A stretch of DNA of 64,000 nucleotides, taken from positions 110,712 through 174,711 of the forward strand of contig NZ_QNUH01000011.1 in NCBI RefSeq assembly GCF_003385495.1. The letters are read 5' to 3'. Shown here in pieces: positions 8,685-15,443 of the stretch. The notes beneath the pieces are model-generated. The model was not told the origin of the DNA and ran no database searches. It saw only the letters and a list, made by a program, of their open reading frames with translations. Numbering within the stretch: the stretch's first letter is position 1; every line of letters starts with the position of its first letter. The stretch is from Chryseobacterium elymi (GTDB taxonomy: Bacteria; Bacteroidota; Bacteroidia; Flavobacteriales; Weeksellaceae). Position numbers and translations under genes: made by a program.

Positions 8685-10166
8685 ATGGCTCAAAATAATA
8701 GACTCCCAATCTATGCCGTAATTTTTACGGTTGTTTTTAAACTTCTTTTTTTATTGACTCACTATATCCAGGAAGATGCATTCATTACCTGGAGGGTTGC
8801 CCAGAATCTGTTGGATTATGGAGTAATAGGTTTCAACGGAGAAACCAAAATTTCAGCTTCTACCACACATCTGTATGTTTTTGTGTCCTACCTTTTCAAT
8901 CTGATCTTCGGAAAAGAATATTTTATTGAACCCCTGTTGACCTTTAATTCCATACTTTTTACCGTAGGAACATTATTTCTTGCGCATCTCACTCTTAAGA
9001 ATCCGTGGCATAAAGCTATTTTTATATTTTTAATCGGAATATTGCCGCCTTCCATTAAAATTTCTATTCTTGGAATGGAATACGGAATACTTTTCTTTCT
9101 GGAAATGGCGCTTCTGTATTACGGTTTCAGCAAAAACAAAAGATGGGCACTGATTCTTTTTCCGATTTTAATTATGTTTACAAGGATTGATACGGTGATC
9201 TTCTTAGGCATTGTATTTCTTGTTGATATTTTTTGGAACAGAAAAATCAGATGGCAATATGTCTTTGGAGGAATGTTGGGTGTTTTATCCATATTGTCTT
9301 TTAACTGGCTGTATTTTGGAGAGCTGGTTAATAATACCATTGTCGCCAAAAAACTTCTGTATGAACAAGACTTCACTTTTGCACAGCATATCAACTATTT
9401 TCTGGCGAGTTTCGGTAATTTTTGGGGAATGCTTAAACTTCCCGGAAACTTCAATCCGGTGACCATCGTCATATTGATATTTGAGCTGCTGTGTTTTATT
9501 TATCTTGTAAGACAGAGAGAAAAGAGAAATTATTTTCTATGGATGATTTTTATTTTCGGTTGGGTAAAACAGATTATTTTCCTCTCTCAAAAAAGTTTAT
9601 TTGACTGGTATTACTGGGTGCCGCAGCTTCTGCTTTTTGTTCCCATCCTTATATTTGTCCTGGAGCAGAAAGAGAAGAGAAATGTATGGTTATCCTTACT
9701 GGTTATATTTTATGTAGTTCCAATGCTGGCTTTCCAAACCATGCATGCCATTGCCACAGGACATGGAGAATGGAATTACCGCAGAGAGATCGGACTGTTT
9801 TTGGATACTTTCGAAAAAGATAAAAAACAATGGATTCTTTTGGAACCTGCTGGCTATGTACCTTATTTTTCAGGATTAAAAACCATTGACGAAGTAGGAT
9901 TGGTAGATAAGCAGATCCAGACAGAAATAAAAAAAGACAAAGCCCATTACTGGATCAATACCGTGAAAAGCAGAAAGCCAAAATATCTTCTTTCCTATAA
10001 GAATTTATTTGAAGGAAATGATGCTGCATATTATCAGACACATTATAAGCTGATGAAAGAATTCAGAATAAAGGATAACCTGAAAAGCGATAACCCTATC
10101 CTGGAAAAAATTTATCATCTTAAACCATCCGGAACGGATTATAATTTATATATTAAGAATGATTAA
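8685..10166 (+). CDS. GT-C-type membrane glycosyltransferase
   Basis: About 493 residues with roughly ten hydrophobic helices and a soluble C-terminal domain from about residue 375. Loop 1 has QEDAFITWRVAQNLLDYG followed by NGETKISASTTHLYV, which parallels the (D/E)D-x-yIt-R-a-N-l...G...eg-s-t motif of polyprenyl-phosphate-sugar-dependent transferases such as mycobacterial AftB and ArnT-like proteins. Sugar and acceptor are unknown. GTG at 8682 and ATG at 8685 are adjacent; ATG is preferred. Another ATG at 8678 is out of frame. It follows another GT-C-like gene but has its own promoter. Confidence 0.72.
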   Translation: MAQNNRLPIYAVIFTVVFKLLFLLTHYIQEDAFITWRVAQNLLDYGVIGFNGETKISASTTHLYVFVSYLFNLIFGKEYFIEPLLTFNSILFTVGTLFLAHLTLKNPWHKAIFIFLIGILPPSIKISILGMEYGILFFLEMALLYYGFSKNKRWALILFPILIMFTRIDTVIFLGIVFLVDIFWNRKIRWQYVFGGMLGVLSILSFNWLYFGELVNNTIVAKKLLYEQDFTFAQHINYFLASFGNFWGMLKLPGNFNPVTIVILIFELLCFIYLVRQREKRNYFLWMIFIFGWVKQIIFLSQKSLFDWYYWVPQLLLFVPILIFVLEQKEKRNVWLSLLVIFYVVPMLAFQTMHAIATGHGEWNYRREIGLFLDTFEKDKKQWILLEPAGYVPYFSGLKTIDEVGLVDKQIQTEIKKDKAHYWINTVKSRKPKYLLSYKNLFEGNDAAYYQTHYKLMKEFRIKDNLKSDNPILEKIYHLKPSGTDYNLYIKND

Positions 10167-10262
10167 AAGATTGAATAATTGGAAGATTGATGGAAAACCG
10201 GGAAGAAGTACACACTCTTATACCCTAAAACCCTGCAACCTATTACCTATTATCTAATTCCT
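10167..10262. repeat. Word-like intergenic repeat segment
   Basis: Non-coding stretch made of short degenerate words (ATTGAATAATTGGAAGATTGATGG, then CCTATTACCTATTATC near 10239). Similar wording recurs at 23690-23790, 33660-33845 and 34320-34425, which suggests a dispersed low-complexity family rather than a regulatory region. Confidence 0.4.
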
Positions 10263-10268
10263 AAAAAT

Positions 10269-10799
10269 ATGAAATATTGTGCTTTTCTCCGTGGTGTCAA
10301 CGTAAAAGGAACCAACATGAAAATGGCTGATGTATGCCAGGTTTTTAAAGATGCCGGAATGCAGGATGTAGGTTCGGTACTGGCTTCCGGAAATATTGTG
10401 TTCATTTCTGATAAAAATGCCGGGGATTTAAAGAAAATTTTAGAAAAAGCAATGTCCGATCATTTTTCTTACGAAGCTTTCTTATTCATAAAATCACAGG
10501 AAGAAACGGAGGTTTTCTGGAACAGCATTCCTTTTGAGAAAAAAGATGACCTGCATATTTATGCCTTTGTGGGAAATCCCGGAATAGAAAATGTTTTGAA
10601 TGCAGAATTTGAAGCTGCTTCCAAAGCTGAAAACGAAAAAGCCGAAATCGTTGACGAAATATTTTACTGGCAAATCCCGAAAGGAAATACTTTAGATTCT
10701 TCTTTTGGTAAAGTTCTCGGCAAGAAAAGCCTTAAAGACCAATTCACCAGCCGCAATATCAATACTTTTGAAAAGATTCTGAAAAAAATGAATTCCTAG
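10269..10799 (+). CDS. DUF1697 domain-containing protein
   Basis: A 176-residue cytosolic protein. The N-terminus MKYCAFLRGVNVKGTNMKM is the DUF1697 signature (yxAfLRGINVGGxnxxkM), and ASGNIVF near residue 41 is the second conserved block (usually SGNVvF). The C-terminal SRNINTFEKI matches the family's t-RNwnTl-kl ending. Family length is about 175-180, so it is complete. Function is unknown; no partner is indicated by context. Start ATG at 10269. Confidence 0.88.
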   Translation: MKYCAFLRGVNVKGTNMKMADVCQVFKDAGMQDVGSVLASGNIVFISDKNAGDLKKILEKAMSDHFSYEAFLFIKSQEETEVFWNSIPFEKKDDLHIYAFVGNPGIENVLNAEFEAASKAENEKAEIVDEIFYWQIPKGNTLDSSFGKVLGKKSLKDQFTSRNINTFEKILKKMNS

Positions 10800-10829
10800 A
10801 AGTTCGATTTTTTTAAGTGCCTATATTTC

Positions 10830-10945
10830 CCACAGATTACATTAATGATTTCATATTATTTGAATAGTATAGAAAACAATAAATAATCATTGTAATCGTC
10901 TACAAAAATAATCTGCAAAATCTGTGAAATCTGCGAGAAACAAAA
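10830..10945. repeat. Dispersed intergenic repeat containing the ATCTGCGAGAAA motif
   Basis: Within the 330-bp gap before kdsA. Starts near CCCACAGATTACA, contains the 20-mer CAATAAATAATCATTGTAAT (10877-10896), which recurs at about 36569, and ends AATCTGTGAAATCTGCGAGAAA-like near 10920-10940. The end motif recurs as both arms of an inverted repeat at 34990-35063 and in a degraded form near 14245. Confidence 0.5.
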
Positions 10946-11008
10946 ATATTTAATTACTTACCTCTAATTTTAATAGATATCTTTTTACCCCTTCAAAATT
11001 TTTATATT

Positions 11009-11043
11009 CCCTAAACCCTAAACCCTAAACCCTAAACCCTAAA
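11009..11043 (+). repeat. Tandem heptamer (CCCTAAA)x5
   Basis: Five perfect copies of CCCTAAA in an intergenic region, preceded by similar C/A/T-rich text and followed by a degenerate copy (CTCTGAA). The unit is identical to the plant-type telomere repeat, but here it is a short bacterial microsatellite. Confidence 0.9.
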
Positions 11044-11130
11044 CTCTGAATCTATAATCTTAAACTCAAATAATTTTCGATTCTGGAACTTTATAAGTAT
11101 TTTTACTGAACTTTTTAATTGTACATAAAA

Positions 11131-11940
11131 ATGATCCAGTATTTAGATAATATCCATCACAAAGATTCAAAAAACTTTTTCCTTATTGCCGGTCCTTGCA
11201 TCATTGAAGGTGAAGATATGGCATTGAGAATAGCAGAAAAAGTAATCAGCTTAACGGATAAATATAATATCCCATATATTTTCAAAGGAAGTTTTAAAAA
11301 AGCAAACAGAAGCCGTGTAGATTCTTTTACAACCATCGGTGAAGAAAAATCCCTTGAAATTCTTAGAAAAGTAGGAGAGACCTTTAATATTCCTACTACA
11401 ACAGATATTCACGAAAATGAACATGCTGCGCTGGCTGCACAATACGTTGATGTACTTCAGATTCCCGCATTTTTAGTGCGCCAGACTGATCTTTTGGTGG
11501 CTGCGGCAGAAACAGGGAAATGCGTAACCCTTAAAAAAGGACAGTTCCTTTCTCCGGAATCAATGAAATTTGCTGTTCAGAAGATTACAGATTCCAATAA
11601 CCAGAAAGTGGCTATTATTGAAAGAGGAAATTCCTTCGGATATACGGACCTTATTGTCGATTATAGAGGTATACCTACCATGAGGCAATATGCGCCTGTT
11701 ATTCTGGATGTTACCCATTCATTGCAGCAACCAAACCAGAGTTCCGGAGTTACGGGCGGAAGACCAGATCTTATAGAAACGGTAGCCAAAGCAGGAATTG
11801 CTGTAGGAGCAGACGGAATCTTTATTGAGACTCATCCTACGCCGGAAACCGCTTTGTCAGACGGAGCCAACATGTTAAGATTAGATTTATTAGAAGATTT
11901 GTTACAGAAATTAACAAGAATTAGAGAATCAATTTTGTAA
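11131..11940 (+). CDS. kdsA: 3-deoxy-8-phosphooctulonate synthase (KDO-8-phosphate synthase)
   Basis: About 269 residues, the usual KdsA length. It condenses PEP with D-arabinose 5-phosphate to give Kdo 8-phosphate for lipid A/LPS core. Seen: FLIAGPCIIEGEDMALRIAE at the first beta strand, FKGSFKKANRSRVDSF (substrate binding), RGNSFGYTDLIVDYRG, DVTHSLQQP and GADGIFIETHPTPETALSDG near the C-terminus. The frame is open from TTG at 11119, but ATG at 11131 (MIQYLD) is the more likely start. It is followed by a TonB-dependent receptor gene 44 bp downstream, possibly co-transcribed. Confidence 0.96.
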   Translation: MIQYLDNIHHKDSKNFFLIAGPCIIEGEDMALRIAEKVISLTDKYNIPYIFKGSFKKANRSRVDSFTTIGEEKSLEILRKVGETFNIPTTTDIHENEHAALAAQYVDVLQIPAFLVRQTDLLVAAAETGKCVTLKKGQFLSPESMKFAVQKITDSNNQKVAIIERGNSFGYTDLIVDYRGIPTMRQYAPVILDVTHSLQQPNQSSGVTGGRPDLIETVAKAGIAVGADGIFIETHPTPETALSDGANMLRLDLLEDLLQKLTRIRESIL

Positions 11941-11984
11941 TTGTTAAAAAATCCCTATTTTTAGAAATTCTTAAAATATTTCTT

Positions 11985-14189
11985 TTGAAAAAACTAGTTT
12001 TACCACTAAGCCTTATGGTTCCCGTGCTGATTTTCTCTCAAAACAGAAAAAAAGATACTGCGGAAAGAGTAACCGATATTGAGGAAGTCGTTTTCCAGAA
12101 AAAAGTGATCGGGAAAACAAATGACATTACCAATGTAAAAATCTCCGCAAAAGATGCAAAAGGAATCGCTACCATAGGTGGAGGAATTGAAGGTCTTCTT
12201 AAAACATTACCTTCTGTAAACTCCAATACAGAGCTCTCTTCACAGTATATGGTACGTGGCGGAAACTATGATGAAAACCTTATCTATATTAACGATATTG
12301 AGATTTACAGACCTTTTCTGATCAGAAATTCACAACAGGAAGGGATGAGTATCATCAATCCTGATATGGTTTCGACGGTCAATTTCTCTGCCGGAGGATT
12401 TGAACCGAAATATGGAGATAAAATGTCTTCCGCACTGAATATTTACTACCGTGAGCCTGAAAAATTTGAACTTTCCGGAGAAGCAAGTTTAATAGGAGGA
12501 AGATTGACAGCAGGTCTGGCTTCAAAGAATAAAAAACTGACTGCTTTATTTTCAGGAAGATACAGAAATACCAATTTAGTTCTGAATACACTGAACGAGG
12601 ATACGGATTTTAACCCTACCTATTGGGATTTCCAGTCTTATATCAACTATCATCTCAACGATAAATTCTCCATGTCGTTCATCGGGTACTATTCCAAGAA
12701 CGATTATGAAATGGTTCCGAAAGCCAAGAGCGTCACTTTTGGAAGCCTTCAGCAGCCAATTACGGTAAACATTGGCTATGGCGGACGGGAACAGGATATG
12801 TATAAAAATATGATGGGAACTTTTTCCCTGAACTATAAGCCTTCGGATCAATGGAAATTTACATTGGACAGTTTTGCGTATCAGAACAGAGAAAAAGAAT
12901 ATTATTCTATTGCTTCAAGCTATGAGATCCAGACTTTTGATATTGTGACAGGAGCACCCAACCCCTCTTTTGATGGTGGCGGGCAGATAGAACATGCGAG
13001 GAATGACCTGTTTGTAAGAACTTACGGAACACAGTTCAGAGCAAAATTTTCTCCGAATATTAATACTGATATAGAAGTCGGATTTAAATATGAAAAAGAG
13101 AACCTGAATGACAATACCAACGAATGGAAGTTGGTAGACAACGCAGGATATAGTATTCCACGTCCTATTGATGATCCCCGGACAGGAGAATCAGGAGATC
13201 TGGAGCTGTTTTACCAGATTGCAGGGAAAAATAAAATAGAACCTTCAAGACTGTCTGCTTATGCGCAGTATTCCCAGAAATTTTACTGGGGCGCCAGCAA
13301 AGTATTCCTTAATGCCGGAGCCAGAGTTTCAAACTGGAGCTTCAATAAAGAAACGATCTTTTCACCGAGATTCCAGTTTGCGATAAAACCAGATTGGGAT
13401 ACGGATATGCTCTTCAAGCTTTCCGGAGGGATCTATTACCAGGCCCCTTTCTACAAAGAGATCAAAGATCTTGACGGAAATTTCAATTCCGATATAAAAT
13501 CTCAGCGTTCCATACAGTTAATTCTTGCCAACGACTATGAGTTTTATATGTATGAGAGGCCTTTTAAGCTGACTACAGAAGCTTATTATAAGAAAATGGA
13601 TGATCTGATTCCTTATTATATGGATAATGTAAGAATCCGTTATTCAGGAAAAAATAATGCTTCAGGATATGCCTATGGAATTGATACCAGATTATTCGGG
13701 GAATTTGTTCCAGGTGTAGATTCTTGGTTGTCTGCAAGTTATGCAAGGGTATATGAGAATATTGACGGAAAAGGGAATATTCCGCGACCTACCGATCAGA
13801 GATTCAGATTTGCGATGTTCTATCAGGATTATATGCCTAAATTCCCGTCCATGCGTGTCAATCTTACCCTGGTATATGCAATGGGACTTCCGAATGGGGC
13901 ACCTGTTTTCACAGATCCTTATCAGTACCAAAAAACACTACCTGCTTACAAAAGGGTGGATTTAGGGCTTTCAAAAGTATTCATCGATTCCAAAGACAAA
14001 AAAAAGCGCTATGGTTTCTGGGGTAACTTTGAAGAATTAACTTTAGGAGTTCAGGTGTTTAATGCATTTAATATTAATAATACCGTGGCCAATCAATGGA
14101 TCACAGATTACAATTCAAGTGTAATGTATCCGGTTCCGGTGCGTCTTACAGGACGTTTTTTCAATGTTAAGCTTGAATTCAAACTGTAA
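11985..14189 (+). CDS. TonB-dependent receptor
   Basis: A 734-residue outer-membrane protein. A short N-terminal signal (KKLVLPLSLMVPVLIFS) precedes a plug domain at about residues 40-160 (GLLKTLPSVN, QYMVRGGNYDENLIYINDI, GFEPKYGDKMSSALNI), then a beta-barrel rich in aromatic and amphipathic strands ending in FNVKLEFKL. No carboxypeptidase-like N-terminal domain and no recognisable SusC feature, so ligand unknown. The start is TTG at 11985; no ATG precedes the signal peptide. It sits 44 bp after kdsA and is followed by a strong terminator. Confidence 0.88.
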   Translation: MKKLVLPLSLMVPVLIFSQNRKKDTAERVTDIEEVVFQKKVIGKTNDITNVKISAKDAKGIATIGGGIEGLLKTLPSVNSNTELSSQYMVRGGNYDENLIYINDIEIYRPFLIRNSQQEGMSIINPDMVSTVNFSAGGFEPKYGDKMSSALNIYYREPEKFELSGEASLIGGRLTAGLASKNKKLTALFSGRYRNTNLVLNTLNEDTDFNPTYWDFQSYINYHLNDKFSMSFIGYYSKNDYEMVPKAKSVTFGSLQQPITVNIGYGGREQDMYKNMMGTFSLNYKPSDQWKFTLDSFAYQNREKEYYSIASSYEIQTFDIVTGAPNPSFDGGGQIEHARNDLFVRTYGTQFRAKFSPNINTDIEVGFKYEKENLNDNTNEWKLVDNAGYSIPRPIDDPRTGESGDLELFYQIAGKNKIEPSRLSAYAQYSQKFYWGASKVFLNAGARVSNWSFNKETIFSPRFQFAIKPDWDTDMLFKLSGGIYYQAPFYKEIKDLDGNFNSDIKSQRSIQLILANDYEFYMYERPFKLTTEAYYKKMDDLIPYYMDNVRIRYSGKNNASGYAYGIDTRLFGEFVPGVDSWLSASYARVYENIDGKGNIPRPTDQRFRFAMFYQDYMPKFPSMRVNLTLVYAMGLPNGAPVFTDPYQYQKTLPAYKRVDLGLSKVFIDSKDKKKRYGFWGNFEELTLGVQVFNAFNINNTVANQWITDYNSSVMYPVPVRLTGRFFNVKLEFKL

Positions 14190-14277
14190 AAAAGAAGTTA
14201 GATTTTAGAAATTATAATTTGGCCAGCCAATAAAACAACCTGCTCAATCTGCAAAATCAGCGAGAGAATAAAATAAA

Positions 14278-14308
14278 AAAAGCTTCTGAACATTTCAGAA
14301 GCTTTTTC
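14278..14308 (+). terminator. Rho-independent terminator after the TonB-dependent receptor
   Basis: 13-bp perfect stem AAAAGCTTCTGAA / TTCAGAAGCTTTT with a 3-base loop. Symmetric A/T flanks would allow function on either strand. Confidence 0.9.
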
Positions 14309-14369
14309 ATTAAGCAGAATTTTATAACAAGTATACAGAATTTTATAACAGCAGTTTCAGGGATATTTT

Positions 14370-14377
14370 TACCTTTG
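14370..14377 (+). promoter_or_regulatory. -7 element of the HYC_CC_PP gene promoter
   Basis: TACCTTTG matches the TAnnTTTG -7 consensus and lies 8 bp before the start codon at 14386, implying an almost leaderless transcript. No clear TTG -33 box at the right distance. Confidence 0.45.
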
Positions 14378-14385
14378 TCTTATCA

Positions 14386-14766
14386 ATGAAAAAGATTCTT
14401 GCCATACTATTTTCTGTTTTCTACTTTGGATTCTCTTCCGGAGCAGCTTTCAGCGTGCATTTCTGTATGGAGGAATTTGTTTCTGTAAGCCAGAAAACCT
14501 CAGATATTTGTGGCAAATGTGGTGTCAAAGAAAAAAAAGGATGCTGTAAGACTGAAATTAAAGTCGTAAAAGTAGATGATTCCCAGAAATCTGATCTGCT
14601 GATGATTAATTTTTTAGGTCAGATCGCTCCGGTTTTAACACAGCAACAGTTTTTCTTTGTTGACAAATCTTTTTCGGCTACAAAATTTACTCAGATAAGA
14701 ATCAACGGACCGCCTGAATACAGGCCAGTTCCTATCTATATCAATCATTGTAATTTTAGAATTTAA
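14386..14766 (+). CDS. HYC_CC_PP family protein
   Basis: A 126-residue exported protein. Hydrophobic N-terminal signal (KKILAILFSVFYFGFSSGAAF), then the cysteine and histidine motifs that name this Bacteroidota family: SVHFCMEE near residue 24, CGKCG and GCCK around residues 43-54, and GPPEYRPVP near the C-terminus. The cysteines suggest metal binding. It is found next to copper-handling genes here (DUF3347 and a multicopper oxidase follow), which supports a role in periplasmic copper handling, but no function is established. Confidence 0.82.
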   Translation: MKKILAILFSVFYFGFSSGAAFSVHFCMEEFVSVSQKTSDICGKCGVKEKKGCCKTEIKVVKVDDSQKSDLLMINFLGQIAPVLTQQQFFFVDKSFSATKFTQIRINGPPEYRPVPIYINHCNFRI

Positions 14767-14880
14767 GATCCGTCTGTTGTCTGGTGGATCAGATGATCAC
14801 TCCTTCGAGAGCAACACGGCTCGACGCATGTAGCGTTTCAATTATTCTTTATTTAAAAATTAATTCTAAAATTTAAAACA

Positions 14881-15354
14881 ATGAAAAAGTATATCATTAC
14901 AGCAGCATTATCTTTATTCTCAATCACTTCACTTTCTGCACAGTCTAAAAAAGACGCCCGGGTTTCAAAACTGTATCAGAACTACATTGCCATTAAATCG
15001 GCCCTGGCTTCTGATGATGCAGATAAAACTTCAAAAGCCGCAGCAGAGTTTATCAAGACAGCTTCAACTGTAGACTACAAGGTGGTTTCAGAAGGCAATC
15101 TTAATATTTTGAGAAAAGATGCTACAGTGATTTCCGATGCCAGGAATATCACAGCTCAAAGAGAGACATTTTCCAATCTTTCTGAGAATATGATCGCTTT
15201 GACGAAAGAATTTAAGCTTTCAGAAAAACCGGTTTACGTACAATATTGCCCAATGGCTGATTCCAGCTGGTTAAGTGATGAAAAACAAATCGTTAATCCT
15301 TATTACGGAAAATCTATGCTTTCTTGCGGAAGTGTAAAGTCAGAAATTAAATAA
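14881..15354 (+). CDS. DUF3347 domain protein, probable periplasmic copper-associated protein
   Basis: A 157-residue exported protein with signal peptide (KKYIITAALSLFSITSLSAQS). DUF3347 spans about residues 30-155: a helical region with YQNYIAIKSALASDDA, then the conserved ending VYVQYCPMADSSWLS...NPYYGKSMLSCG. The CPMA and MLSCG motifs give Cys/Met ligands and are the family hallmark, often attached to copper-efflux (CusB-like) proteins. Here the domain stands alone, 90 bp before a multicopper oxidase. A direct copper-binding role is inferred. Confidence 0.85.
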   Translation: MKKYIITAALSLFSITSLSAQSKKDARVSKLYQNYIAIKSALASDDADKTSKAAAEFIKTASTVDYKVVSEGNLNILRKDATVISDARNITAQRETFSNLSENMIALTKEFKLSEKPVYVQYCPMADSSWLSDEKQIVNPYYGKSMLSCGSVKSEIK

Positions 15355-15443
15355 TTATTGTATTTTATTTTAAAACAATGAGTTGCATGGATTAAGTTAT
15401 GATTAACTTTAATTTGTGCGACTTTTAAAAAGTTCGGAATAGT

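Noticed and set aside
11009..11043. CRISPR-like or telomere function of the CCCTAAA array
   Set aside because: No spacers, no cas genes and only five copies; a simple microsatellite is the economical explanation.
14767..14880. Possible regulatory RNA before the DUF3347 gene
   Set aside because: GATCC/GGATC arms are short and no known riboswitch pattern is visible; too weak to annotate.
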